The position numbers and the translations under genes were made by a program. A stretch of 64,000 nucleotides of DNA, taken from assembly GCA_002355495.1 (NCBI GenBank), contig AP017424.1:5521501-5585500 (forward strand), in the 5' to 3' direction. The notes beneath the pieces were generated by a model that did not search any database, was not told where the DNA came from, and saw only the letters and a list, made by a program, of their open reading frames with translations. Shown in pieces: positions 37,019-46,152 of this stretch. Position 1 is the stretch's first letter. Every line of letters begins with the position of its first letter. The DNA comes from Streptomyces laurentii (lineage in GTDB: Bacteria; Actinomycetota; Actinomycetes; Streptomycetales; Streptomycetaceae).

Positions 37019-38533
37019 TCAGGGGAGCCGGGCCTTGTTCGCCAGATGGCCGTCCGTATAGCAGAGGCGGTAGACCGGGATCGCGGCCAAGAGGGTGGAG
37101 CGGTAGTAGAGGCACTCGTCCATGCCCGGGGGCTCGGCCGGGACGGCGTGGGGCGGGCCGTCGAGATGGCGGGAGGGGAGGGAGTGGGCGATGTCCGGGC
37201 GGGCGGTTCCGGTGTGGATGCGGGCGTAGTCCTCCGGCTCCAGGTAGGTCTGGTACTGGGTGTAGAGGCCCACGCCCGCCATGAGGAGGCCGAGGCCGGC
37301 CAGCAGGGCCAGCGGGATCCAGATGGCGCGGGCGAGGCCGCGCCGGACCTGGCGGCGGGCCAGGTCCAGTTCGTGGGCCGAACGGGGCGCGGTCGGGCGG
37401 GGGATGGGCGCGCGGAGGGGGAGCACGGCCGACAGGGCGAAGCCGCCGTCGGGGGTCGCCCCGTGCCGGAGGGTGCCGCCCGCGAGGCGTACGCGCTCGT
37501 CGAGGCCGACCAGACCGGTGCCGCCGGACGCGAGGCCGGGGTCGGGCGTGCCGTCGGTGGGCGGGGTGGTCACGTGGACGTGGACCCGGGCGCCGCCGGA
37601 GGCGTGGAGGCGGACCTGGACCGGGGCGCCGGGGGCGTGCTTGGCGGCGTTGGTGAGGCCCTCCTGGATGACACGGTGGACGGCGCGGGCGGTCATCTCG
37701 GAGGCCGGGCCGGTCGTGTCGTCGAGCGTGACCGTCAGACCGGAGGCGCGGGCGCGGGTCACCAGGTCGGCGATCGTCTCGTCCGGCGGGGCGACCGGGG
37801 CGTCCTCGCCGTCCTCGCGCAGGACGCCGATGATGTCCCGCAGCCGGCCGGTCGCGTCGGCGGCCGCGCGGCGCAGTTCGCCCGCCGCGCGCTGCTGCGC
37901 GGCGCCGAGCGCTGGGTCGAGTTCGAGCGCGCCCGCGCGCAGCGCGAGCAGGGCCAGGTCGTGGCCGAGGGAGTCGTGCATGTCGCCCGCGATCCGGGAC
38001 CGTTCGCGCAGCCGCTCGCGGTCCGCGACCGCTTCCTGCTCGCGTTCCATCCGGTCGGCCAGTTCCCAGCCGCTGCGGACGAGCCGGTCGTACTGCCGTA
38101 CGTAACGGCCGATCAGCCACGGCGCGACGACCGCGAGTGCTCCCGAGAGGAGCAGGGCGAACCACTGCGGGAGCGTGCCGTCGAGGGCCAGGATCCGGGC
38201 GAGGCCGGCCAGCGGGACCGCCGCGAACAGCCACAGCGCGGGCCGGGTCCGCTCCGCGCGGCGCCCGGCGAGATAGCCGAAGGCGACGAGCGCGAGCGCG
38301 TACGCGGGCGTGAACAGCTCGGGGCTCACGGCCAGCGATCCCGCGACCGTCAGGACGAGCGGCACCATCGGCCACCGCCGGCCCAGCGCCACCCCGGCCG
38401 CGAGCAGGGCCGCGCCGAGCGCGACCCGCGCCCAGGAACCGCCGTCGTCCGGGGCGGAGAGGAGGACGACGGGGACGCACAGCAGCAGCCACAGCAGGCC
38501 GTCGAACACCCGCTCGTGGACGCCCTCACGCAT
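37019..38533 (-). CDS. NarL-type sensor histidine kinase with extra C-terminal membrane and external domain
   Basis: A 504-residue kinase. Four to six hydrophobic helices occupy residues about 10-160. The HisKA_3 domain has phosphoacceptor His in SRIAGDMHDSLGHDLALLAL (about 193), and the HATPase domain ends at GGFALSAVLPL (about 380). Unusually, a further membrane helix follows (WIPLALLAGLGLLMAGVGLY, about 411-430), then some 75 residues with two Cys (DECLYY and YRLCYTD). If the helix crosses the membrane, this tail would be outside the cell. ATG 38533 overlaps the upstream regulator by 8 bp. Confidence 0.87.
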   Translation of the reverse strand: MREGVHERVFDGLLWLLLCVPVVLLSAPDDGGSWARVALGAALLAAGVALGRRWPMVPLVLTVAGSLAVSPELFTPAYALALVAFGYLAGRRAERTRPALWLFAAVPLAGLARILALDGTLPQWFALLLSGALAVVAPWLIGRYVRQYDRLVRSGWELADRMEREQEAVADRERLRERSRIAGDMHDSLGHDLALLALRAGALELDPALGAAQQRAAGELRRAAADATGRLRDIIGVLREDGEDAPVAPPDETIADLVTRARASGLTVTLDDTTGPASEMTARAVHRVIQEGLTNAAKHAPGAPVQVRLHASGGARVHVHVTTPPTDGTPDPGLASGGTGLVGLDERVRLAGGTLRHGATPDGGFALSAVLPLRAPIPRPTAPRSAHELDLARRQVRRGLARAIWIPLALLAGLGLLMAGVGLYTQYQTYLEPEDYARIHTGTARPDIAHSLPSRHLDGPPHAVPAEPPGMDECLYYRSTLLAAIPVYRLCYTDGHLANKARLP

Positions 38534-39182
38534 CCGGGACCAGGCCCGCCTCGTACGCGAGGATCGCGAGCCGCACCCGGTTGCGCAGCCCGAGCCGGCC
38601 CAGGACCGCGCTGACGTGCGCCTTCACGGTGGCCTCGACCACGTGCAGACGCTCGGCGATCTCCTGGTTCGACAGACCCGCGCCGACCAGCGCGACCACT
38701 TCCCGCTCGCGTCCGGTGAGCCCGGTCAGGCGGGTACGGGCGTCGGCGGCGCGGGTGAGACGGGGCCCGCCGAGGGTGTCGATGACCCGGCGGGCGACGG
38801 CGGGCGAGAGGAACGCGGCGCCCTCGGCGACCGCCCGTACCCCCGCGAGGAGTTCGCGCGGGTCCCCGGACTTCAGCAGGAATCCGCTCACCCCGCAGCC
38901 CAGCGCCCGTTCGATGTACGCGTCCTCGGAGAAGGTGGTGAGGACGACGAGCGCCGCGTCGGGCGCCACCCGCCGCAGCTCCTCGGCCGCGCCGAGCCCG
39001 TCGAGCCGGGGCATCCGGATGTCGAGGAGGACGACGTCGGGCCGGTGGAGGAGGGTGAGTCCGACCGCCTCGCGGCCGTCCCCCGCCTCCGCGACCACCT
39101 CGATCCCGGGGTCGGTGGCGAGGATCGCCCGTACCCCCGCCCGGATCATCGTCTCGTCGTCCGCCAGCACCACCCTGATCAT
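38526..39182 (-). CDS. NarL/LuxR-family response regulator
   Basis: A 218-residue regulator with receiver motifs VVLADDETMIR and VVLLDIRMPRLDG (phosphoacceptor Asp54), and LuxR helix-turn-helix LTGREREVVALVGAGLSNQE, then ATVKAHVSAVLGRLGL. It precedes its kinase in the operon and overlaps it by 8 bp. No transporter lies immediately next to it, so its targets are unclear; the M4 protease at 39445 is the nearest candidate on the same strand. Confidence 0.92.
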   Translation of the reverse strand: MIRVVLADDETMIRAGVRAILATDPGIEVVAEAGDGREAVGLTLLHRPDVVLLDIRMPRLDGLGAAEELRRVAPDAALVVLTTFSEDAYIERALGCGVSGFLLKSGDPRELLAGVRAVAEGAAFLSPAVARRVIDTLGGPRLTRAADARTRLTGLTGREREVVALVGAGLSNQEIAERLHVVEATVKAHVSAVLGRLGLRNRVRLAILAYEAGLVPDA

Positions 39183-39350
39183 CCGATCAGCCTAGTCATG
39201 GCCGGCCGACGCTCCCGAACAGGACGGCAGGGGTACGGCCGTCGTGGGTCTCCGCGGTGCCGATCCGCCCGATGCCCGATGCCCGATGCCCCATACGCGG
39301 TCGATCCGGTCTCTACCCGACGTGCTCGACTCGATGCCCCCGTACGACAG

Positions 39351-39390
39351 ATGACGGTCCCCCGGGCGAAGTCGCCCGGGGGACCGTCAT
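39351..39390 (-). terminator. Strong terminator after the M4 protease gene
   Basis: A perfect 17-bp stem: 39351-39367 (ATGACGGTCCCCCGGGC) with 39374-39390, loop GAAGTC, 54 bp after the protease stop. It is among the strongest hairpins in the window. Confidence 0.85.
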
Positions 39391-39444
39391 TCTGCTGTCG
39401 CATCAAGGCCGGTGGTCAGGATTCCGGCGGTCTGCCTCCCGGGG

Positions 39445-41478
39445 TTACGGGAAGGTCAGCTTGAAGCTGTTGATGTAGCCCGTGTCGCCGGAGTACATGT
39501 CCTGGACACGGAGCTTCCAGGCGCCGTTCGCGACCTCGCTGGAGGCGTTGACGGTGTAGGTCTCCGTGACGTTGTCCGCCGAGTCGCTGATGTTGGCGGC
39601 CTTCAGGGCGTAGACGGCGCCGCTGGGGCCGACGAGGTCGATCTTGAGGTCACCGCGCCAGGTGTGGACGATGTCCACGCCGACCTGAAGGTTGCTGGGC
39701 GCGTTGCCGGTGATGCCGGTCACGTTCAGGGTCGAGGTGACCGCGGCGGCGCCGCCGTCGGCGATCGCCACGTCGGTGTCGTTCGTGAAGACCTTGCCGT
39801 CACCGGGCGGGTTGCCGCCGCCGGGACGGGCGCCGACCGCGACGCCGGCCCAGGCGTTCTCGACGGCCGTGACCTCGGCGCTGCCCGCGCCGTAGAGGTC
39901 GGTGGCCGCGGCGACGGTGCCCGTGCGGGCGGCCGCGTAGTTGGTGGAGGACGTGAACTTGGTGCTCAGCGCCCGGAACCAGATCTTCTCGGCCTTGGCG
40001 CGGCCGATGCCGGTGACGGGCAGGTTGTCGGAGGTCGGCGAGTTGTAGGACACGCCGTTGATGACCTTCGCGCCGCTGCCCTCGGACAGCAGGTAGAAGA
40101 AGTGGTTGGCCGGGCCCGACGAGTAGTGGACGTCGACGTTGCCGATGCCGGAGTACCACGCGTCCTTGGACGCGCCGTCCTTGCTCGGCTTGTCCATGTA
40201 ACGCAGCGGCGAGCCGTTGCCGTTGATGTCGATCTTCTCGCCGATGAGGTAGTCGCCGACGTCGCTGGCGTTGTTGGCGTAGAACTCGACCGCGGTGCCG
40301 AAGATGTCCGAGGTGGCCTCGTTGAGGCCGCCGGACTCACCGCTGTAGATCAGGCCCGCGGTGGCGGCGGTGACGCCGTGCGACATCTCGTGGCCGGCCA
40401 CGTCGATGGCGGTCAGCGGCTTGTTGTTGCCGGCGCCGTCACCGTAGGTCATGCAGAAGCAGGAGTCCTGCCAGAACGCGTTGATGTACGCGTTGCCGTA
40501 GTGCACGCGGGAGTACGCGGCGACACCGTCGCCCCGGATGCCGGAGCGGCCGTGCACGTTCTTGTAGTAGTCCCACGTCATCGCGGCACCGAAGTGCGCG
40601 TCGGCGCCGGCGGTCTCCCGGTTGGAGGGAGTGCCGTTGCCCCACGTGTCGGTGGTGTTGGTGAAGAGCGTGCCGGTGCCGGAGCTGCCGCCCTTGAGGT
40701 CGTACGTCTTGTGGCCGCCACGCGCGGTGTCGGTCAGCGAGTACGAGGGGGCGGTGCCCAGGGTGACCTGGCCGCTGTACATCGTGTTGCCGACGCCGGT
40801 CTCGACACCCTGCCACTCGTACAGCTTGGCGCCGGTCGTGGCGTCGGTGACGACGTGCAGCTCGTTCGGGGTGCCGTCCTTCTGGAGGCCGCCGACGACG
40901 GTCTCGTAGGCGAGGACGGGCTTGCCGTCGGCAGCCCAGACGACCTTGCGCGGGGCGCGGTCGGCCTTGGTCTTCTCGGCGCCCTTCGCGGCGGCACGGC
41001 CGAGGGCCTGCTTCTCGGCGGCGCCCGGGGCGACGGAGGCGGCGGCGGTGTCGACCTTCGTGATGTCGGCCTTGGTCGCCTTGTCGACGGAGACGGTGGA
41101 GCCGGAGCTCTCGGCGACGATCAGGTCGCCACCGAGGACGGGCAGCCCGTCGAGGGTGCGCTCGTAGCGGGTGTGGAGGGTGCCGTCCGCGTCCTTGATG
41201 ACATCGCGGACGAGCAGCTTCTCCTGGGCGCTGAGGCCGAGCTTCTTCGCCGTCTTCGCCGAGTCCGCCTCGGCGGCCTTGATCAGCGAGGCGCGCTCGG
41301 CGGGGGAGAGCTTGGCCGGCATCTTGCCGGGGTTCTCCTTGCCGGCGACCGGTGCCTTGGACGCGGCACCGGCGTTCGAGGCGGAGGCGGTGCCGGTCTG
41401 GACGCCGACCACGATCATGGCCGCGGCGGCGATGAGGGCGCCGGTCGCGGTAGCGCGACGGCTGGGCGTGGATCTCAC
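39445..41478 (-). CDS. Secreted M4-family (thermolysin-like) metalloprotease with P/Homo B domain
   Basis: A 677-residue secreted neutral protease. A signal peptide (RRATATGALIAAAAMIVVGV, ending near TASAS) is followed by an FTP/PepSY propeptide (about 40-215). The catalytic domain has zinc motif HEMSH in AGHEMSHGVT and the third ligand Glu in GGLNEATSDIFG. A C-terminal proprotein-convertase P-domain (about 555-677) follows a Gly/Pro linker (GGGNPPGDGK). GTG 41478 has an ideal AAAGGAG. Such enzymes break down external protein. Streptomyces often carry two neighbouring copies; only one is present here. Confidence 0.93.
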   Translation of the reverse strand: MRSTPSRRATATGALIAAAAMIVVGVQTGTASASNAGAASKAPVAGKENPGKMPAKLSPAERASLIKAAEADSAKTAKKLGLSAQEKLLVRDVIKDADGTLHTRYERTLDGLPVLGGDLIVAESSGSTVSVDKATKADITKVDTAAASVAPGAAEKQALGRAAAKGAEKTKADRAPRKVVWAADGKPVLAYETVVGGLQKDGTPNELHVVTDATTGAKLYEWQGVETGVGNTMYSGQVTLGTAPSYSLTDTARGGHKTYDLKGGSSGTGTLFTNTTDTWGNGTPSNRETAGADAHFGAAMTWDYYKNVHGRSGIRGDGVAAYSRVHYGNAYINAFWQDSCFCMTYGDGAGNNKPLTAIDVAGHEMSHGVTAATAGLIYSGESGGLNEATSDIFGTAVEFYANNASDVGDYLIGEKIDINGNGSPLRYMDKPSKDGASKDAWYSGIGNVDVHYSSGPANHFFYLLSEGSGAKVINGVSYNSPTSDNLPVTGIGRAKAEKIWFRALSTKFTSSTNYAAARTGTVAAATDLYGAGSAEVTAVENAWAGVAVGARPGGGNPPGDGKVFTNDTDVAIADGGAAAVTSTLNVTGITGNAPSNLQVGVDIVHTWRGDLKIDLVGPSGAVYALKAANISDSADNVTETYTVNASSEVANGAWKLRVQDMYSGDTGYINSFKLTFP

Positions 41479-42194
41479 GCGGACTCCTTTGGCGAGGGGG
41501 GTTCCGGACGGCGGGGTGAGTCCGCCCGGCGGAGCAACAGCGCTGTGAAGCTGAGCGCAACACGTTCGGGTGATCAGGTGAACGTTGGTGCGATGAGCCG
41601 GGGGAGAGAGTTGCAGTTGCGGACGGCGCCTGTCAGGAGCGCGTCAACAACTTGGCCGAAAGCCGTCCGGTGCGCGCACGTCGGCGTTCGTTGACCGGAC
41701 GTTTCATCAAACGGAAGACGATCGTCAACTAGCCCTATGATCCGGGAAGTTGGCCCCTCACCCGTGTTTCGGTGATGTGTCGTCCGAATGTCGCATCGGC
41801 GGCTGAGGGGGCTCTTTGGTGGCTTGTTCCGATCGTCCGGATAGCGAACGCCGTAGGTGTCACGACGGAGACGGAGGGGGCCGGGAGGGCCGCGTGGGAC
41901 GGAAGAAAGCATGAGGAGGGGGTTTGGCGCCGGAGCGCGCGGGGCAGCGCCGCACCCCCGGAGCGGACCCCAAGCTTCCCCTTAGGGAGAGGCTCTTGAG
42001 CCCTTCCATCCCTCAAGACGGAGGCACCCCCCACCCACCCCCCTCGCCCCACGAGCGGGCCGGGGTGACCCCCTCCCCGGCCCCCGCGCCACCCACCACA
42101 CGCCTCGGCGCACCCGGACCCGAACCCGCGCTCCGAACCCGCGCCCGCACCACCTCACCCCGCACCGCGGCGCGCAGCGCTCCGCCCCGCGCAC
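41479..42194. other. Intergenic region without a supported gene
   Basis: These 716 bp separate the protease start from the end of the ABC exporter operon, both on the minus strand. The part nearest the protease (41570-41760) is AT-richer and contains on the minus strand a -35-like TTGACG (41724-41729), so the protease promoter is probably here. The half nearest 42194 is C-rich and holds no convincing frame or hairpin. Confidence 0.5.
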
Positions 42195-44105
42195 TCAGCC
42201 CACCAGGCTGTCCCGCCACGCCCGATGCAGCCCCGCGTACCGCCCCTCCCCCCGCACCAGCTCCCCCGGCGCCCCGTCCTCCACGATCCGCCCCGCCTCC
42301 ATCACCAGCACCCGGTCCGCCACTTCGACCGTGGACAGCCGGTGCGCGATCACGACGGCGGTTCGTCCCGCGAGCACCGTGTCCATGGCCCGCTGCACCG
42401 CCCGTTCGCCGGGTACGTCGAGCGAGCTGGTCGCCTCGTCGAGGATGAGGACCGCCGGATCGGCGAGCAACGCCCGCGCGAAGGCGACGAGTTGCCGCTG
42501 TCCGGCGGAGATGCGGCCGCCGCGCTTGCGGACGTCGGTGTCGTAGCCGTCGGGGAGGCCGGCGATGAAGTCGTGCGCGCCGATCGCCTTCGCGGCCTGT
42601 TCGATCTCGGCGCGGGTGGCGTCGGGCCGGCCGATGGCGATGTTGTCGGCGACGGTGCCGGAGAAGAGGAACGCCTCCTGGGTCACCATGACGACGCCGC
42701 GCCGGAGTTCGGGCGTGGTGAGGTCGCGGAGGTCGACTCCGTCGAGCAGGACCCGTCCGTCGGTGGGGTCGTAGAAGCGGGCCAGCAGCTTGGCGAGGGT
42801 GGATTTGCCCGCGCCGGTCGCGCCGACGACGGCGAGGGTCTGTCCCGCGGGGATCGCGAGGTCGAAGCGCGGCAGCACTTCGCCGCCGGTGCGGTACGCG
42901 AAGCGGACCCCCTCGAAGGTGACCGCGCGGCCGGGCGCGTCGCCGGTCCGGTCGGGGAGTTCGCGCGGGGCGGTCGTCTCGGGGACGCCGGGTTCCTGCG
43001 CGAGCAGTCCGGCGATCTTGGCGAGGGAGGCCGCGGCCGACTCGTAGGAGTTGAGGAACATGCCGAGCCGGTCGATCGGGTCGTACAGCCGTCGGACGTA
43101 CAGCACGGCGGCGGCCAGGACGCCGAGTTCGAGCGATCCGTGCGCGACGCGCCACGCGCCCCACAGGCACATGCCGGCGACGGCGGTGTTGGCGACGAGG
43201 CGTGAGCCGACGACGTAGCGGGCCATTTCGAGCAGCGCGTCGCCGTTGCTGCGCTCGTGGCGGCGGTTGAGGCCGGAGAACTCGGCCGCGTTGACCCGCT
43301 CCCGGCGGAAAGCGCGCACCGGCCGGATCCCGTTCATCGTCTCGGCGAACTTGACGATCACCCCGGCGATGGCCGTGGACCGGGCCGCGAAAACCAGGGC
43401 GCCGCGCCGCCGGTAGGCCCGTACGAGCAGATAGAGCGGCCCGAAGGAGGCCACGGCGACCGCGCCGATGCCGAGGTCGAGCCAGAGCAGCAGGGCCGCG
43501 ATGGACACGAACGACAGGGCGATCCCGATCAGTTCCTGGAGGCCCTCGGACAGCAGCTCGCGCAGCGATTCGACGTCGGTGGTGGAGCGGGAGATCAGCC
43601 GCCCGGAGGTGTAGCGCTCGTGGAAGTCGACGCTGAGCAGCTGCGCGTGCCGGAAGATCCGGCCGCGCAGGTCGAGCAGGACGTCCTGGTTGATGCGTGC
43701 CGAGACCTGGATGAAGACGTACTGGAGGAGCGAGCCGCCGGCCGCGCACAGCAGGTAGCCGAGCGCGACGGCGATCAGGGGCCCGTGGCCGCCGGCCCGG
43801 AAGGCGGGCACGCCGCGGTCGATGGCGTACGCGACGAGCAGCGGGCCGGCCTGGAGCGCGGCCTGCTGGAGGAGGATGACGACGGCCGCGAGGACGACGC
43901 GGCGGCGGTGCTCGGCGAGCAGCGAGCGCAGCAGCCGGCCGGTGGCTCCGGGGGCGGTGGGCAGGTCGTCCTGGTCGAAGGGGTCCTTGCCGCCGGCCGG
44001 CGCCCGCTTGGCGGGGGACGCGGCGACTTCGACAGCGCCGGGGCCGGTGCCGGTGCCGGTGTCGATATCGGTATCGGAACCGGTGCCGGAGGTGGTGTCC
44101 GTCAT
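42195..44105 (-). CDS. ABC exporter, fused permease-ATPase, second subunit
   Basis: A 636-residue half-transporter of the ABCB type: a low-complexity N-terminus (Thr/Gly/Asp-rich, about 1-25), six membrane helices (about 60-345) and an ATPase domain with Walker A VGATGAGKST, Q-loop VTQEAFLFSG, Walker B LILDEATSSLD and HRLST. The signature is ISAGQRQ (Ser-Ala-Gly in place of Ser-Gly-Gly). It overlaps the upstream half-transporter gene by four bases, so they form a heterodimer. Heterodimeric exporters of this kind remove drugs or lipids; the substrate is unknown. Confidence 0.92.
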   Translation of the reverse strand: MTDTTSGTGSDTDIDTGTGTGPGAVEVAASPAKRAPAGGKDPFDQDDLPTAPGATGRLLRSLLAEHRRRVVLAAVVILLQQAALQAGPLLVAYAIDRGVPAFRAGGHGPLIAVALGYLLCAAGGSLLQYVFIQVSARINQDVLLDLRGRIFRHAQLLSVDFHERYTSGRLISRSTTDVESLRELLSEGLQELIGIALSFVSIAALLLWLDLGIGAVAVASFGPLYLLVRAYRRRGALVFAARSTAIAGVIVKFAETMNGIRPVRAFRRERVNAAEFSGLNRRHERSNGDALLEMARYVVGSRLVANTAVAGMCLWGAWRVAHGSLELGVLAAAVLYVRRLYDPIDRLGMFLNSYESAAASLAKIAGLLAQEPGVPETTAPRELPDRTGDAPGRAVTFEGVRFAYRTGGEVLPRFDLAIPAGQTLAVVGATGAGKSTLAKLLARFYDPTDGRVLLDGVDLRDLTTPELRRGVVMVTQEAFLFSGTVADNIAIGRPDATRAEIEQAAKAIGAHDFIAGLPDGYDTDVRKRGGRISAGQRQLVAFARALLADPAVLILDEATSSLDVPGERAVQRAMDTVLAGRTAVVIAHRLSTVEVADRVLVMEAGRIVEDGAPGELVRGEGRYAGLHRAWRDSLVG

Positions 44106-45943
44106 CGCTTCTCGCCCCTCTCGCCGGACATCAGCCAGGCGTACTCGGCGCTGGTGCGCAGCAGTTCGTGGTGGGTGCCGACGGCGGTGATCCGTCCGTC
44201 CGACAGGAGCGCGACCCGGTCGGCGAGCAGCACCGTGGACGGGCGGTGCGCCACGACCAGGGCGGTCGTCTCGCGCAGCACCTCGCGCAGCGCCGCCTCC
44301 ACCCGGGCCTCGGTGTGGACGTCGAGCGCGGACAGCGGGTCGTCCAGGATGAGGAAGCGCGGCCGGCCGACGACGGCGCGCGCGAGGGCGAGCCGCTGCC
44401 GCTGGCCGCCGGACAGGCTGAGGCCCTGTTCGCCCACCTCGGTCGCGGTGCCGTCGGGCAGCCGGTCCACGAAGCCGTCGGCCTGGGCGACGGCGAGGGC
44501 GCGCCGCAGTTCCGGTTCGCCGGCGTCGCCGCCGGTGCCCATGAGGACGTTCGCGCCGACGCTCGCGGAGAACAGGGTCGGTTCCTCGAACGCCACGGCC
44601 ACGAGCGACCGCAGCCGTTCGCGCGGCATCAGCGCGATGTCCTCGCCGTCGAGCAGGATGCGCCCGCCGGTGGCCTCGTACAGCCGGGGTACGAGCGCGG
44701 TGAGCGTGGTCTTGCCGCTGCCCGTGCCGCCGACCAGGGCCATGGTCTCGCCGGGCCGGATGTGCAGGTCGACGCCGTCGAGGACGGGCGTGGTGCCGGC
44801 CGGGGCGTCCGGGTAGCGGAAGGAGACGTTCTCGAACCGTACGCCGTCCGACCGTACGCCGTCCGACCGTACGCCGTCCGAGGCGGCGCCCGCGGCCGGC
44901 TCGGGTGTCACGGCGTTGTCGCGGGTCTCCGCCTCCGTCTCCTCCGGCGCGTCCATCACTTCGAAGTAACGTTCCACCGCGGTCCCGGCCTCCTGGCTCA
45001 TCGCCAGCAGGAAGCCGATCGACTCCACCGGCCAGCGCAGCGCGAGCGCCGTCGACAGGAAGGCCACCAGCGTGCCCGCCGACAGGTCTCCGTCCGCCAC
45101 CTGCACGGTCCCGAGGACCAGCGCCGCGCCCACCGCCAGCTCCGGGAGCAGGGTGATCAGCGACCAGATCCCGGCGAGGAGACGGGCCTTGGCCAGTTCC
45201 GTGCCGCGCAGCCGCTTGGCCAGGTCGCGGAACGCCTCCGCCTGCGCGCGATGGCGCCCGAAGCCCTTGACGATCCGGATGCCGAGGACGCTCTCCTCGA
45301 CCACCGTCGTCAGATCGCCCACCTGGTCCTGCGCCTGCCGCGCCACCACCGCGTACCGCCGCTCGAAGAGCGTGCACGCGATCATCAGGGGCACGGCCGG
45401 CGCGAGCAGCACCAGGCCGAGCGTCCATTCCTGGGCGAGCAGCACCGCGTAACCGGCGAGGATCGTCACGCCGTTGACCAGCAGGAAGGTCAGCGGGAAC
45501 GCCAGGAACATCCGGACCAGCATCAGGTCCGTCGTCGCCCGCGACAGCAGCTGGCCGGACGCCCAGCGGTCGTGGAAGGCGACCGGCAGCCGCTGGAGCC
45601 GCTCGTACAGCGCCCGGCGCATGGTGGCCTCGACGCCCGCGAGGGGCCGGGCGACCAGCCACCGCCGGACGCCGAAGAGGACCGCCTCGGCGATCCCGAG
45701 CAAGAGGATGGAGAGGGCGCCGAGCCACACCCCGGACAGGTCGCCGTCCGTGACCGGACCGTCGACCAGCCATTTCAGGACGAGCGGGATGACGATCGAG
45801 AGCAGCGAGGCGACGATCGCGACGAGGGCGGCCGTGAGCAGCCGGGTGCGCACCGGCCGTACGTACGGCCACAGGCGCAGCAGCACGCGCACGGTGGAGC
45901 GTTCGCGCGGCGCGTTCTTGGTGGGTACATGTTCTGCGGGCAT
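44102..45943 (-). CDS. ABC exporter, fused permease-ATPase, first subunit
   Basis: A 613-residue half-transporter: six membrane helices (about 40-305) and ATPase motifs GGTGSGKTT, LSLSGGQRQRL and LILDDPLSALD. Walker B ends in Asp-Asp rather than Asp-Glu, so it is the degenerate, catalytically weak site typical of one half of a heterodimeric exporter. A linker before the ATPase has (SDGVR)x3 from a 15-bp repeat. The ATG at 45943 lacks a ribosome-binding site, but TAGGCT lies 11-16 bp upstream, which suggests a leaderless transcript. Confidence 0.92.
   Translation of the reverse strand: MPAEHVPTKNAPRERSTVRVLLRLWPYVRPVRTRLLTAALVAIVASLLSIVIPLVLKWLVDGPVTDGDLSGVWLGALSILLLGIAEAVLFGVRRWLVARPLAGVEATMRRALYERLQRLPVAFHDRWASGQLLSRATTDLMLVRMFLAFPLTFLLVNGVTILAGYAVLLAQEWTLGLVLLAPAVPLMIACTLFERRYAVVARQAQDQVGDLTTVVEESVLGIRIVKGFGRHRAQAEAFRDLAKRLRGTELAKARLLAGIWSLITLLPELAVGAALVLGTVQVADGDLSAGTLVAFLSTALALRWPVESIGFLLAMSQEAGTAVERYFEVMDAPEETEAETRDNAVTPEPAAGAASDGVRSDGVRSDGVRFENVSFRYPDAPAGTTPVLDGVDLHIRPGETMALVGGTGSGKTTLTALVPRLYEATGGRILLDGEDIALMPRERLRSLVAVAFEEPTLFSASVGANVLMGTGGDAGEPELRRALAVAQADGFVDRLPDGTATEVGEQGLSLSGGQRQRLALARAVVGRPRFLILDDPLSALDVHTEARVEAALREVLRETTALVVAHRPSTVLLADRVALLSDGRITAVGTHHELLRTSAEYAWLMSGERGEKR
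44836..44880 (+). repeat. 15-bp coding tandem repeat, three perfect copies
   Basis: ACCGTACGCCGTCCG occurs three times in a row. On the coding strand it gives a Ser-Asp-Gly-Val-Arg repeat in the linker before the nucleotide-binding domain of the ABC exporter. Confidence 0.9.
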
Positions 45944-46076
45944 CAGGACCGAGCCTAAGGTTCGCCCCTGACAACGCTCACCTGGTTTTCGGCCACCCTC
46001 GGCCTCCCTCGGGCGCACTCCGGCCGCCTTCGCCTCGGCCTCGGGTCGCCCCCGCCCCCGCAGGTCGTAGCGTCGT

Positions 46077-46094
46077 ATCAGCCGATCGGCTGAT
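46077..46094. promoter_or_regulatory. 18-bp perfect palindrome between divergent ABC operons
   Basis: ATCAGCCGATCGGCTGAT is an uninterrupted palindrome, 58 bp before the ABC ATPase start at 46153. A -10-like TAGCGT/TATCAG overlaps its left edge. It looks like an operator for a dimeric regulator acting on one or both exporters. Confidence 0.6.
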
Positions 46095-46152
46095 GACCTT
46101 TCGAGCGCGATGGCCGATACCGGCGAGGAGCCCCGCGGACGAACCTTGAGTC

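Noticed and set aside
39445..46094. Secondary-metabolite or antibiotic cluster around the exporters
   Set aside because: No synthase, synthetase, terpene cyclase or precursor-peptide gene is present. Exporters and two-component systems alone do not make a cluster.
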